NCBI RefSeq assembly: GCF_002278925.1
Contig: NZ_NCJH01000003.1
Coordinates: 32,042 to 96,041 of the forward strand
Reading direction: 5' to 3'
DNA length: 64,000 nucleotides
Origin: Polaromonas sp. 39-63-25
GTDB lineage: Bacteria; Pseudomonadota; Gammaproteobacteria; Burkholderiales; Burkholderiaceae_C
Shown piece by piece: positions 16,876 to 27,639 of this stretch. The translations under genes and the position numbers were made by a program. The first letter of the stretch is position 1. Every line of letters starts with the position of its first letter. Below the pieces are notes generated by a model. It searched no databases, was not told where the DNA came from, and saw nothing but the letters and a program-made list of their open reading frames with translations.

Positions 16876-17799
16876 TTACAGGCCCAGCATGAGCTCGAGG
16901 TTTTGCACGGCTGCGCCGGAAGCGCCCTTGCCGAGGTTGTCCAGCCGCGCAATCAGCACCGCGTGGCGGAACTCCTCGTTGCCGAACACCCGCAATTCCA
17001 TCTTGTTGGTGTCGTTCAGCGCGAGCGCGTCTATCGAAGTGCTGTCACCCACCGGCTCGACCGTGACCCATTGGCTGCCCGCATAGTGGCGCGCCAGCGC
17101 GTCCTGCAACTGCACGGCCGTTGGCCGGCCGGGGAGCAAATCCAGGTGCAGTGGTAGCTGCACCAGCATGCCCTGCTTGAAGTTGCCGACGGATGGCGTG
17201 AACACCGGCCGGCGTGTCAGCCCGGTGTAGCGCATGATTTCCGGCAGGTGCTTGTGTTTGAGGTTCAGGCCGTAGATCTGGTACGGCGGCGCCTTGCCGG
17301 CTTCGTAGTCTTCAATCATGGTGCGGCCACCGCCTGAGTAACCGCTGACTGCGGGCAACGCCAATGGGTAGTCCAGGGGCAGCAGGCCGGCATCGACCAG
17401 CGGGCGAATCAGGGCGATCGCGCCGGTCGAATAACAGCCGGGGTTGGCCACGCGGTCGGCGTTGGCCACGGCTTCACGCTGGCCGGCCGCCAGTTCGGGG
17501 AAGCCAAACACCCAGCCCGGCGCGGTGCGGTGCGCGGTGGAGGCGTCGATGATCTTCGGCCCTTTTTTGCCGCTGACGCGTGCCAGGTCGTCGATCATGG
17601 CCACCGATTCCCGTGCCGCGTCATCGTGCAGGCACAGCACCACCAGGTCGACCGTGCCCATCAGCGCGCGCTTGGCAGCAGCGTCCTTGCGCAGCTCGGG
17701 CGCGATGCTGACCAGCTCGATGGCGGGCATGGCTTGCAGGCGTTCCCGGATCTGCAAACCCGTGGTTCCTGCTTCGCCGTCGATAAAGACCTTGGCCAT
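16876..17799 (-). CDS. argC: N-acetyl-gamma-glutamyl-phosphate reductase, short (type 2) form
   Basis: It catalyses NADPH-dependent reduction of N-acetylglutamyl phosphate to the semialdehyde in arginine synthesis. The NADP motif is [14 protein letters not shown] at the N-terminus, and the catalytic Cys is in [30 protein letters not shown] and [14 protein letters not shown] are typical of the 307-aa type 2 ArgC, which lacks the C-terminal extension of the E. coli type. The start is the ATG at 17799 ([14 protein letters not shown]). It is monocistronic and divergent from sucC. Confidence 0.93.
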   Translation of the reverse strand: MAKVFIDGEAGTTGLQIRERLQAMPAIELVSIAPELRKDAAAKRALMGTVDLVVLCLHDDAARESVAMIDDLARVSGKKGPKIIDASTAHRTAPGWVFGFPELAAGQREAVANADRVANPGCYSTGAIALIRPLVDAGLLPLDYPLALPAVSGYSGGGRTMIEDYEAGKAPPYQIYGLNLKHKHLPEIMRYTGLTRRPVFTPSVGNFKQGMLVQLPLHLDLLPGRPTAVQLQDALARHYAGSQWVTVEPVGDSTSIDALALNDTNKMELRVFGNEEFRHAVLIARLDNLGKGASGAAVQNLELMLGL

Positions 17800-17996
17800 G
17801 TGGCTTTTTCCTGCTGAAAGTGCTTAGAAGGGCGGTGTAAGCCGCGCACAAGAATTGTGCATCGCAACATGATACAGTTCTGCGCTGCTGCGTGCAGTGA
17901 CCGAAGGCGTTACATTTTGGTGAATTCTGCGCAAATGTGGCAGATTGACATCACTTCGGCGAACGCCCCTTTTTACCGACTCCTGGAAGTAATTTC

Positions 17997-19157
<1,161 letters not shown>

Positions 19158-19172
19158 GCCAGGAGAACCAAC

Positions 19173-20066
19173 ATGTCGATCTACATCAACAAAAACACCA
19201 AAGTCATCACGCAGGGCATCACTGGCAAGACCGGTCAGTTCCACACGCGCATGTGCCGCGACTATGCCAATGGCAAAGAGTGCTTTGTCGCTGGCGTGAA
19301 CCCGAAGAAAGCCGGCGAAGACTTCGAAGGCATCCCGATTTTTGCCAATGTGACCGAGGCCGCCAAGGCCACCGGCGCCACGGTGTCGGTGATTTATGTG
19401 CCGCCAGCCGGCGCCGCCGCGGCGATCTGGGAAGCCGTGGAAGCCAACCTCGACCTGGCGATCTGCATCACCGAAGGCATCCCCGTGCGCGACATGCTGG
19501 AAGTGCGCAACCGCATGAAGGCCAAGGAAGCGGCCGGCGGCAAGAAAACCCTGCTGCTGGGCCCCAACTGCCCCGGCCTGATCACACCTGAAGAAATCAA
19601 GATCGGCATCATGCCCGGCCACATTCACCGCAAGGGCCGTATCGGCGTGGTCAGCCGCTCCGGCACGCTGACTTACGAAGCCGTGGCTCAGCTGACCGAA
19701 ATTGGCCTGGGCCAGTCCAGCGCCGTCGGCATTGGCGGCGATCCGATCAATGGCCTGAAACACATCGATGTAATGAAGGCCTTCAATGACGATCCGGACA
19801 CCGATGCCGTCATCATGATCGGCGAAATCGGCGGCCCGGACGAGGCGGAAGCGGCCATCTGGTGCAAGGCCAACATGAAAAAGCCCATCGTCGGCTTCAT
19901 CGCCGGCGTCACGGCCCCTGCCGGCAAGCGCATGGGCCATGCCGGTGCGCTGATCTCCGGTGGTGCCGATACGGCGGACGCCAAGCTGGCCATCATGGAA
20001 GAGTGCGGCTTTACCATCACGCGCAATCCTTCGGAAATGGCCAAGCTGCTCAAGGCACTGCTCTAA
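19173..20066 (+). CDS. sucD: Succinate--CoA ligase, alpha subunit
   Basis: The CoA-binding subunit carrying the phosphohistidine. The Rossmann-type CoA-binding domain opens with [17 protein letters not shown], and the active His is in [20 protein letters not shown]. It is 297 aa, as usual. AGGAG at 19161-19165 supports the ATG start. A rho-independent terminator follows 34 bp after the stop. Confidence 0.97.
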   Translation: MSIYINKNTKVITQGITGKTGQFHTRMCRDYANGKECFVAGVNPKKAGEDFEGIPIFANVTEAAKATGATVSVIYVPPAGAAAAIWEAVEANLDLAICITEGIPVRDMLEVRNRMKAKEAAGGKKTLLLGPNCPGLITPEEIKIGIMPGHIHRKGRIGVVSRSGTLTYEAVAQLTEIGLGQSSAVGIGGDPINGLKHIDVMKAFNDDPDTDAVIMIGEIGGPDEAEAAIWCKANMKKPIVGFIAGVTAPAGKRMGHAGALISGGADTADAKLAIMEECGFTITRNPSEMAKLLKALL

Positions 20067-20100
20067 GTTACCGCGTATTGCGGTTAGCCACAACAGACAG

Positions 20101-20132
20101 ACCGGTTGTCATCGCTGACAATCGGTTTTTTG
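20101..20132 (+). terminator. Rho-independent terminator after sucCD
   Basis: ACCGGTTGTCA and TGACAATCGGT form an 11-bp stem with one mismatch around TCGC, followed directly by TTTTTT. It lies 34 bp past the sucD stop and 20 bp before the next gene, so it should separate sucCD from the TerC gene or act as a leaky attenuator. Confidence 0.8.
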
Positions 20133-20151
20133 ATTTTTCTGAGAGGTTTCC

Positions 20152-20853
20152 ATGGAAGAGTTCATGACGGCTGGCTTCTGGCTCGCGGTTGGCCAGATCA
20201 TCATGATCGACATCCTGCTGGGTGGCGACAACGCGGTGGTGATCGCCCTGGCATGCCGGAACCTGCCTCCCAAGCAACGCACCAAGGGCATTATTTACGG
20301 CACCATGGGCGCGATTGTCCTGCGCGTGATCCTGATTGCCTTTGCGCTTGCATTGCTGGCCGTGCCCTACCTCAAGATTGTGGGCGCCTTGCTGCTGCTC
20401 TGGATTGGCGTGAAGTTGCTGCAACCGGAAGACGAAGGCGACCACAACATCAGCTCCAGCGACAAGCTCTGGGGCGCGGTCAAAACCGTGATCATTGCCG
20501 ACCTGGTGATGAGCGTCGACAACGTCCTGGCCATCGCAGGCGCCGCCCAAGGGGCGCACCAGGACCATCAACTGGCGCTCGTGATTTTTGGTCTGCTGGT
20601 GAGCATTCCCATCATTGTCTGGGGCAGCCAGCTGGTACTCAAGCTGATGGGGCGCTTTCCGATCGTGATCACCCTGGGCGCCATGTTGCTGGGCTGGATT
20701 GCCGGTCAGATGGCTTATACCGACCCGGCGATCAAGGCCTATCTGCCTGATTCGGCGCTCTGGAGCTATGCGGCGGCCGTGGCCGGCGCCTTGTTGGTGC
20801 TGGCAGCGGGCAAAATCCTGCAGGCACGTCAAAAGCCGGCCAACGCGGCCTGA
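20152..20853 (+). CDS. TerC-family integral membrane protein (first paralogue)
   Basis: A 233-aa polytopic inner-membrane protein with about seven hydrophobic segments. The two family signatures with acidic residues in the membrane are present: IDILLGGDNAVVIALACRNL and ADLVMSVDNVLAIAGAA. TerC-type proteins of the Alx/YkoY/YjbE group are implicated in Mn2+ export and metalation of secreted enzymes. The leader before this gene is only 85 nt and contains the sucD terminator, with no room for the manganese riboswitch seen before the second paralogue (43170-43907). Confidence 0.88.
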   Translation: MEEFMTAGFWLAVGQIIMIDILLGGDNAVVIALACRNLPPKQRTKGIIYGTMGAIVLRVILIAFALALLAVPYLKIVGALLLLWIGVKLLQPEDEGDHNISSSDKLWGAVKTVIIADLVMSVDNVLAIAGAAQGAHQDHQLALVIFGLLVSIPIIVWGSQLVLKLMGRFPIVITLGAMLLGWIAGQMAYTDPAIKAYLPDSALWSYAAAVAGALLVLAAGKILQARQKPANAA

Positions 20854-21014
20854 GTCCCGGCCACCGCCGGGCTCCAGGCATGCAGCCCCGGCGCCAGCGG
20901 CACCAATTTGCAACACAAGCCTCTGGCCGTGTGCAAAAGTCCCTTGTCCGGGTTCTTGGCGTCTGTTAATGTCCAAAGGCGGTGAATTTGTAACCGGCCT
21001 GTAACGCTGGCCGG

Positions 21015-23792
21015 GTGACAAGTGCGCAAAAAAGAAGCCGGCGCGGCTGGCGCGCGGTCTGGCGAACCAGGACAAAAGGCGGGACGGACGTGGCCACATC
21101 ATCAAGCAAGCGCGGGCAATTCTGGCGAGCCGACTGGTTTGTGGGCGTTCTGGTGGTGTTGGCCGTGCTGGTGCTGCACAGCGCGACCGACTTCTTTGCC
21201 ACGCTGGAGCGCCGGTATTACGACTTTGCCAGTACCAGCACGTCGCGCCAGCCGTCGGACCGCATTGCCATCATTGCGATCGACGACCAGAGCATCGCCA
21301 ACATTGGCCGCTGGCCGTGGCCGCGCGATGTACATGCCCAGCTGATTGACCAGCTGGCGGCTGCGAAAGTCAAAACCATTGCGCATACCGCCTTCTTTTT
21401 TGAACCGCAGACCGACCGCGGGCTGGTGTTCATCCGCAAGATGAAAGAAGCGCTCGGACCGGTTGTTGTTCCTGCCGATCCCGCTGCTCCCCAGGACAGC
21501 CTCAGCGAGCAACTGGGCAAGGTGATTGCCGAAGCGGAGGTCGCATTGGATACGGACGCCAAGCTGGCGGCGAGCATGGCCAAGGCTGGCAATGTGCTGG
21601 TGCCCTCGGTTTTTGTGCTGGGTGAGCCCCAAGGTAAGCCCGACCCCCTGCCCGCCTATGCCCTCAAAAGCGCGGTGGTGGAGCCGGGCGGATTCTCGCT
21701 GCCCGCCATTCGGGGCCAGCAGCCCATAGAGATCATCGGCAGCAGCGCGGCAGGCATTGCCCATTTGAACCAGCTGCCCGAAGTGGACGGCGCGGTTCGG
21801 CAGGAGCCGCTGCTGATCAACTATGACGGCCAGGCGGTTCCGTCCATGGGATTGCTCGCCGCGGTCAAGAGCCTGAACCTCGCTGCGACCGATATCAAAC
21901 TCAATGCCGGGGAATCGGTGCAGATCGGCAAATTGCGCATAGGCACGGATGAGGCCGCCCTGATGTTGCCGCAGTTCTACAAGGGCCGGGACGGCAGGCC
22001 GGCGTTCGCGGTGGACTCTTTCTACGACGTGTTGTCCGGCAAGATCCCGGCGAGCAAATACACCGACAGGATTGTGATCATTGGTGCCACCGCCGCCGGC
22101 GTCGGCACGCAGTTTCCTACACCGGCCGGGCCCGGACTGTCACCGGCGGAGACGATTGCCCACATCACTTCCAGCATCCTCAGCGAACACTTCATTGTCC
22201 AGCCCGCCTGGGGCATCTGGGCCACGCTGGGAGTCCTGCTGGTTGTCGCAGCCTACCTGATTGCCGGCCTGCCGCGCCTGTCTGCAGGCAAGGCTGCCGT
22301 CATCACGCTGCTGCTGTTTGTGCTGCTGCTGGTGATCGAGTTCGGCTTGCTGTCGGCGGCTGCCACCTGGCTCAAGCTGGTGTTTCCGGCCGCGCTCCTG
22401 GTGATTGGCCACCTGGCACTGACCACCAAGCGTTTCCTGATGACCGAGGCCGGCAAGCTCAAGTCCGACGAAGAGTCGGCCGAAACCAACCGCATGATGG
22501 GCCTGGCCCTGCAGGGGCAGGGGCAACTGGACATGGCTTTCGACCGGTTCCGACGCGTGCCTTTCACCGACGCGCTGATGGACAACATGAACAACCTGGC
22601 GCTTGATTTCGAGCGCAAGCGGCAATTCAACAAGGCCCAGGCGGTGTACGAATACATGGCCAGCTACAACAAGAACCACAAGGACCTGCAGTCCAAACTC
22701 AATCGCGCGAAGAATCTGTCGGAAACCGTCATTCTGGGTGGTGGCGGAGCGCACCCCGGGGGCACCATGCTGCTCGACGGCGGTGGTGTCGAAAAGCCCA
22801 TGCTGGGCCGTTATCAGGTTGAAAAGGAACTGGGCAAGGGGGCCATGGGGGTGGTGTACCTGGGCAAGGACCCCAAGATCGGACGTGTGGTGGCGATCAA
22901 GACCATGGCCTTGAGCCAGGAGTTTGAGGGTGACGAGTTGACGGACGCCCGTGAACGGTTTTTCCGCGAGGCCGAAACTGCAGGCCGCCTGCAGCACCAG
23001 AACATCGTGACCATTTTTGATGCCGGTGAAGAGCACGACCTGGCTTACATCGCGATGGAGTTCCTCAAGGGCAAGGACCTGCTGGACGTCACCAAGGACG
23101 GGCAACTGCTGCCGATTGCCAAGGTGCTGTCAATTGTGGCGCGTGTTGCAGAGGCGCTGGCCTACGCTCACAAGCAGAACGTGGTGCACCGGGACATCAA
23201 GCCGGCCAACATCATGTACGACCCCGACAGTGACACCGTCAAAGTGACCGACTTCGGCATTGCGCGTATCACCGACTCGAGCAAAACCAAAACCGGCCTG
23301 GTGCTCGGCACCCCGAGTTTCATGTCGCCCGAACAGATTGCCGGCAAGAAGGTTGATGGACGCTCGGATCTCTATTCGCTGGGTGTGATGCTGTTCCAGA
23401 TGCTGGCGGGCGTTTTGCCTTTCCGTGGCGACTCCATGGCCGAGCTGATGTACAAGATAGCCAATGAGCCGGCGCCCGACATTCGCGTGATCCGCCATGA
23501 GTTGTCCGCGCGGCTGGCGGATATCGTCGCGCTGTCGCTGAGCAAAAAGCCTGAAACGCGTTATCAGGATGGCGACCAGTTTGCCGCTGATCTGCATATC
23601 GCCATTGCCGAGCTGTCGGCTGCGCCCACAGGCTCTGCTGTCCCCGCCGGTGCCGCCACCACAGGTTCGGAAGGCGGTGAAAAGACGGCAGTGTTTGCGC
23701 CCGGCGACAATCCTGCTTTTGCACGGACAATTGCGGCCCGCTCTCTGCCGGATTCCCCGGCCGACGTTGATGCTACAGATTTGAAGCCATAA
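21015..23792 (+). CDS. Transmembrane serine/threonine protein kinase with CHASE2 sensor
   Basis: A 925-aa receptor kinase (numbering from the GTG at 21015; a GTG at 21090 is an alternative start). Order: TM1 (about 43-60), extracytoplasmic CHASE2 domain (about 65-395, with IAIIAIDDQSIANIGRWPWP), three closely spaced TM helices (about 398-475), a TPR-like helical segment (about 490-560), then a complete Hanks kinase. Kinase motifs: GKGAMG (607-612), Lys629 in VVAIKTM, HRDIKPAN (725-732), DFG (746-748) and MSPEQ. The tail is Ala/Pro-rich and unstructured. It heads a co-directional run with PP2C phosphatase (10 nt), FHA and cyclase genes. Predicted to phosphorylate neighbours in response to a periplasmic signal; ligand unknown. 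Confidence 0.9.
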   Translation: MTSAQKRSRRGWRAVWRTRTKGGTDVATSSSKRGQFWRADWFVGVLVVLAVLVLHSATDFFATLERRYYDFASTSTSRQPSDRIAIIAIDDQSIANIGRWPWPRDVHAQLIDQLAAAKVKTIAHTAFFFEPQTDRGLVFIRKMKEALGPVVVPADPAAPQDSLSEQLGKVIAEAEVALDTDAKLAASMAKAGNVLVPSVFVLGEPQGKPDPLPAYALKSAVVEPGGFSLPAIRGQQPIEIIGSSAAGIAHLNQLPEVDGAVRQEPLLINYDGQAVPSMGLLAAVKSLNLAATDIKLNAGESVQIGKLRIGTDEAALMLPQFYKGRDGRPAFAVDSFYDVLSGKIPASKYTDRIVIIGATAAGVGTQFPTPAGPGLSPAETIAHITSSILSEHFIVQPAWGIWATLGVLLVVAAYLIAGLPRLSAGKAAVITLLLFVLLLVIEFGLLSAAATWLKLVFPAALLVIGHLALTTKRFLMTEAGKLKSDEESAETNRMMGLALQGQGQLDMAFDRFRRVPFTDALMDNMNNLALDFERKRQFNKAQAVYEYMASYNKNHKDLQSKLNRAKNLSETVILGGGGAHPGGTMLLDGGGVEKPMLGRYQVEKELGKGAMGVVYLGKDPKIGRVVAIKTMALSQEFEGDELTDARERFFREAETAGRLQHQNIVTIFDAGEEHDLAYIAMEFLKGKDLLDVTKDGQLLPIAKVLSIVARVAEALAYAHKQNVVHRDIKPANIMYDPDSDTVKVTDFGIARITDSSKTKTGLVLGTPSFMSPEQIAGKKVDGRSDLYSLGVMLFQMLAGVLPFRGDSMAELMYKIANEPAPDIRVIRHELSARLADIVALSLSKKPETRYQDGDQFAADLHIAIAELSAAPTGSAVPAGAATTGSEGGEKTAVFAPGDNPAFARTIAARSLPDSPADVDATDLKP

Positions 23793-23802
23793 CAAAAACA
23801 CG

Positions 23803-24588
23803 ATGATTTACGAGATTTGCACCCAGACAGACCCCGGTTTAACCCGGGACAACAACGAAGACTCCGTGACGTTTGATGCCCCTACCCGTCTTTGCATTCT
23901 GGCTGACGGCATGGGTGGCTACAACGCGGGTGAAATTGCCAGCGGCATGGCGACGGCATTTATCAAGTCCGAATTGGGGCGCTGGCTGGCGCAGGCTGGT
24001 AAGCATGCCAACGGCAAGGAGGTGCGGCGGGCGATGGAGATCTGTGTCGAAAACGCCAATCATTCCATTTTCAACGCAGCCAACTCCAACCCGCAGTACT
24101 CGGGCATGGGCACCACGCTGGTGGTCGGTGTGTTCCAGAACACCCGCCTGATGCTGGGCCACATTGGCGATTCGCGCTGTTACCGCTTGCGGGGTGGCCA
24201 GCTCGAGCAGATCACCAAGGACCATTCCCTGCTGCAGGAGCAGATCGACGCGGGGCTGATCACACCGGAGCAGGCGCTGACTTCGGTGAACAAGAATCTG
24301 GTGACCCGGGCTTTGGGTGTGGAGGACGCGGTGTTGCTGGAAGTCAACGAACACCGTGTGGAGCTGGGTGATATTTACCTGATGTGCTCTGATGGCCTGT
24401 CCGACATGATCAGTGACGAGGCGATTGCGGCTATTCTATCGGGATCGAAGTCGCTGGAGCAGATCGCCAGGCAGCTTGTTGCTGCGGCCAACGACAGCGG
24501 CGGCCGGGATAATATTTCGGTATTGCTGGCGCAAGCCAAGGAGGCCTCGGTCAAACGCGGCCTGCTGTCCAGGATGCTGGGGAAATAG
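23803..24588 (+). CDS. PP2C-family serine/threonine phosphatase
   Basis: A 261-aa soluble metal-dependent phosphatase that should reverse the upstream kinase. All PP2C motifs are visible: RDNNED (15-20), ADGMGGYNAGE (metal Asp35), GDSRCYRLRGG (Asp123), CSDGLSDM (Asp197) and GGRDNISVLL (Asp236). These resemble PrpC/Stp-type phosphatases, and the length is typical. It starts 10 nt after the kinase stop and is followed after 41 nt by an FHA gene, so kinase, phosphatase and phosphothreonine reader are likely co-transcribed. Confidence 0.93.
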   Translation: MIYEICTQTDPGLTRDNNEDSVTFDAPTRLCILADGMGGYNAGEIASGMATAFIKSELGRWLAQAGKHANGKEVRRAMEICVENANHSIFNAANSNPQYSGMGTTLVVGVFQNTRLMLGHIGDSRCYRLRGGQLEQITKDHSLLQEQIDAGLITPEQALTSVNKNLVTRALGVEDAVLLEVNEHRVELGDIYLMCSDGLSDMISDEAIAAILSGSKSLEQIARQLVAAANDSGGRDNISVLLAQAKEASVKRGLLSRMLGK

Positions 24589-24629
24589 TCCGATTGAGTG
24601 ACATACTAAAAAATAGACAGGAGTCGGCC

Positions 24630-25292
24630 ATGCCGAAAATGATCGTCTCTATTGACGGCGTTGTGATCAAAGAGGTCCAGTTGACCAAGGACCGCACGTC
24701 GCTCGGGCGCCGTCCTTACAACGACATCGTCATTGACAACCTGGCCGTCAGTGGGGAGCATGCCGTTCTGCAGATGTCCGGCAACGAGGTTTTTGTTGAG
24801 GACCTGAACAGCACCAATGGCACGTATCTCAACGGCAAGGCTGTCAAGAAGCAGCAGCTCAACAACGGTGACACCGTTGAAATCGGCAAGTACAAGATCA
24901 AGTATGTCAACGAAGCCGCGAGTGCGGGCTTTGAGAAAACGATGATCATCAAGGCCGGTTCGGCCGGGTTGGTCGCGCCTGCCGGGGCCGCAACAGCCGC
25001 GGCAGCGCCTGCACCCGCCGATGGGGCGGGCACCAGCGCGGCCATCAAGGTCATGTCAGGCGCAGCCGCTGGCCGGGAAGTTGCCCTGGTCAAGGTGGTC
25101 ACCACCATCGGCAAGCCCGGGGTGGCGGTTGCGGCCATCACCAAGCGGCCGCATGGCTTTGTCGTGGCGCATGTGGAAGGGGACAACAAGCCCACGCTGA
25201 ATGGAGCGCACATTGGCGTCGAGCCGGTGCCGCTGAAAAACGGCGATGTACTTGAGCTGGCAGGCACGCAAATGCAATTCGTCCAGCGCTGA
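24630..25292 (+). CDS. FHA-domain protein, with a second degenerate FHA-like domain
   Basis: A 220-aa protein. The N-terminal FHA domain (about 15-90) has the phosphothreonine-binding signature: SLGRRPYNDIVIDNLAVSGEH and LNSTNGTYLNGK. A Gly/Ala/Pro linker (about 110-140) connects to a second FHA-like region (about 145-220) in which the SxxH and GT motifs are not intact (KRPHGFVVAHVEG, TLNGAHIG). It would read phosphorylated partners made by the CHASE2 kinase. The start at 24630 is supported by CAGGAG at 24618-24623; an in-frame TTG at 24594 is less likely. Confidence 0.88.
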   Translation: MPKMIVSIDGVVIKEVQLTKDRTSLGRRPYNDIVIDNLAVSGEHAVLQMSGNEVFVEDLNSTNGTYLNGKAVKKQQLNNGDTVEIGKYKIKYVNEAASAGFEKTMIIKAGSAGLVAPAGAATAAAAPAPADGAGTSAAIKVMSGAAAGREVALVKVVTTIGKPGVAVAAITKRPHGFVVAHVEGDNKPTLNGAHIGVEPVPLKNGDVLELAGTQMQFVQR

Positions 25293-25355
25293 TCAGGCTG
25301 ATACCCCGCGTTCGGCCGGAAATCCACTGCAAATCGCGGCTCTTCAAGAGGCCTT

Positions 25356-27605
25356 ATGCGACTTTTTTCCCGGCATTGGCCTCGCATTGCCGTCACGCTG
25401 ATTCCGCTGGTTTTTGCCTTGCTCCACGCCAGTGGTGTGTTACGCCTGGATGTCCTGCAGCGGCTTGATGACATTCTTTACGACGCCCGCCTTCGGGCCA
25501 CCATGCCCAAGACGCTGGATGAGCGCATTGTCATCGTGGACATCGATGAAAAAAGCCTGGCGGAAGCCGGCCGCTGGCCATGGGGCCGCAACAAGCTGGC
25601 CGCGCTCGTGGACGAGTTGCTGGGGCGGCAACAGGCCGCTCTGCTGGGATTCGACGTGGTTTTTGCGGAGGCTGACGACAGCTCCGGCCTGAAAAGGCTG
25701 CAGCAACTGGCCCGGAACGAATTGAAGGACCAGCCCGCCTTTACCGACAAGCTCGGCCAGATCCAGGCCAGCCTTGACTACGATGCCGTCTTCGCAAAAT
25801 CGCTGGAGAACAAACCCGTCGTGCTGGGGTATTACTTCACCAGTGACCGGGACGGCCGGGTCAACGGTGTTTTGCCTGCTCCCGTCATGGGGCGGGAGGC
25901 GCTAAAGGGGCGGCCCATCCGGTTTACCAGCTGGAACGGCTTCGGTGCCAACATCGATACCATCGCCAAGGCTGCGCCGTTGGGAGGGTTTTTCAACTCC
26001 ATCACGGAAGGCGACGGGGTCGTTCGATCGATTCCCCTGCTGGCTGAATACAAAGGCGAGTACTACGAGTCGCTGTCCCTGGCGATGTTTCGCATGCTGG
26101 TGGGCCAGCCCGGCGTCGAGCCCGGATTTCCGCAGGAAAAATTCCTGACCCGCAATTACCAGGGGCTGGAAAGCATTTTGCTCAAGCAGGGCAGTAAAAC
26201 GCTCGCCATCCCGGTGGATGACCGGGTGGCGACTCTGGTGCCGTTTCGCGGGCCTGGTGGCGCCAGTGGTGGCTCCTACCGGTATGTCTCCGCGTCCGAT
26301 GTGCTGGCCGGAAAAATGGCGCCGGGTCAATTGAAGGACAAGATTGTCTTGCTCGGCACCACGGCGCCTGGCTTGCTGGACCTGAGGGTCACGCCGGTCG
26401 GGGAAACCTATCCCGGCGTCGAGACCCATGCCAATGTGATTTCAGGGTTTCTTGATGGCAAGGTCTTTGTCAAACCGGACTATGCGGTTGGTTTCGAGGT
26501 GGTGATTCTGGTGCTGTCGGGGCTGACACTGGCTCTGGCCTTGCCTTTGCTGTCCGCCCCGCGCGCGGTGGCGACCAGCGCCGCGGTGACAGCCGCCCTG
26601 GCCGGGCTGAATTTCTGGCTATATTCGGCCTATGGCCTGGTCTTGCCACTGGCCACCGCGCTGGTCATGGCGCTCACGGCGTTTGCCTTGAACATGAGTT
26701 ATGGCTATTTTGTGGAAAGCCGTTCCAAGCGGGAACTGGCCAACTTGTTTGGCACCTATGTGCCACCCGAGCTGGTCGATGAAATGGTCAAGGACCCCGA
26801 CAGTTACAGCATGAAGGCATCGGCCAAGGAGCTCACGGTGATGTTCTGTGACATGCGTGGCTTCACCCGGATGTCAGAAACCATGGAACCGACGCAGTTG
26901 CAGGCGCTGCTCAACAGTGTTTTCAGCCGGCTCACGGACCTGATCCGCAGCAATCGCGGCACCATCGACAAGTACATGGGTGACTGCGTGATGGCTTTCT
27001 GGGGTGCACCCGTCGAGACGCCCGAGCACGCCGCTCTGGCGGTCAAGACCTCGCTGGAGATGGTGCAGGCTGTGCGCCAGCTCAATGAAGAGCACCGCAG
27101 CAAGGGCTTGCCGGAAATTGGCATAGGCATCGGACTGAACACCGGCAGCATGTGCGTGGGCGACATGGGCTCGGATATCCGCCGCAGTTACACCGTCATT
27201 GGCGACGCCGTCAACCTGGGGTCTCGTCTGGAAGGACTGTCCAAAATCTATGGCGTCGATACCGTGGTCAGTGCGTCCACCCGCGAACTGGCCACCGGGT
27301 TTGCCTGGCAGGAGCTCGACAAGGTCCGGGTCAAGGGCAAGGACCAGGCGGTGGCCATTTTCTGTCCGGTGGCGCTTCCCGGCCAGCTCGACAAGCAGCT
27401 GGGCAGCGAACTGAGAGAGTGGGCGTTGGCGCTCAGGGCCTACCGCGACCAGGCCTGGGACGACTGCGATGTGCATTTGCTCAACTTACAGCGCATGAAT
27501 GCGCAAAAGTACCTTTACCGGCTGTATGCAGACCGTGTAGCCTCCATGAGGTTGTTGCCGTTTGATCCCGAGTGGGACGGGGCAACCAACTTCGAAACCA
27601 AATGA
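25356..27605 (+). CDS. CHASE2-domain class III adenylate/guanylate cyclase
   Basis: A 749-aa membrane receptor cyclase. TM1 (about 10-27), CHASE2 domain (about 35-370, with IVIVDIDEKSLAEAGRWPWG, closely matching the kinase's CHASE2), three TM helices (about 375-450), then a class III catalytic domain (about 480-665). Metal Asp499 (VMFCDMRGFTRMSE) and Asp543 (KYMGDCVMAFWGAP) are present, as are YTVIGDAVNLGSRLE transition-state Asn/Arg residues. The pattern suggests an adenylate cyclase, but the purine-specifying residues are not decisive by eye. A class II phosphodiesterase-like gene follows after 34 nt. Predicted to make cAMP in response to the same kind of signal as the kinase. Confidence 0.9.
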   Translation: MRLFSRHWPRIAVTLIPLVFALLHASGVLRLDVLQRLDDILYDARLRATMPKTLDERIVIVDIDEKSLAEAGRWPWGRNKLAALVDELLGRQQAALLGFDVVFAEADDSSGLKRLQQLARNELKDQPAFTDKLGQIQASLDYDAVFAKSLENKPVVLGYYFTSDRDGRVNGVLPAPVMGREALKGRPIRFTSWNGFGANIDTIAKAAPLGGFFNSITEGDGVVRSIPLLAEYKGEYYESLSLAMFRMLVGQPGVEPGFPQEKFLTRNYQGLESILLKQGSKTLAIPVDDRVATLVPFRGPGGASGGSYRYVSASDVLAGKMAPGQLKDKIVLLGTTAPGLLDLRVTPVGETYPGVETHANVISGFLDGKVFVKPDYAVGFEVVILVLSGLTLALALPLLSAPRAVATSAAVTAALAGLNFWLYSAYGLVLPLATALVMALTAFALNMSYGYFVESRSKRELANLFGTYVPPELVDEMVKDPDSYSMKASAKELTVMFCDMRGFTRMSETMEPTQLQALLNSVFSRLTDLIRSNRGTIDKYMGDCVMAFWGAPVETPEHAALAVKTSLEMVQAVRQLNEEHRSKGLPEIGIGIGLNTGSMCVGDMGSDIRRSYTVIGDAVNLGSRLEGLSKIYGVDTVVSASTRELATGFAWQELDKVRVKGKDQAVAIFCPVALPGQLDKQLGSELREWALALRAYRDQAWDDCDVHLLNLQRMNAQKYLYRLYADRVASMRLLPFDPEWDGATNFETK

Positions 27606-27639
27606 CACAGCCTGCCGGCGCCTCAAGCCAAAAAAGACC

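Noticed and set aside
20067-20151. A yybP-ykoY riboswitch before the first TerC gene
   Set aside because: The 85-nt leader contains only a terminator-like hairpin with T tract and none of the GGGGAGTA or paired P1 features.
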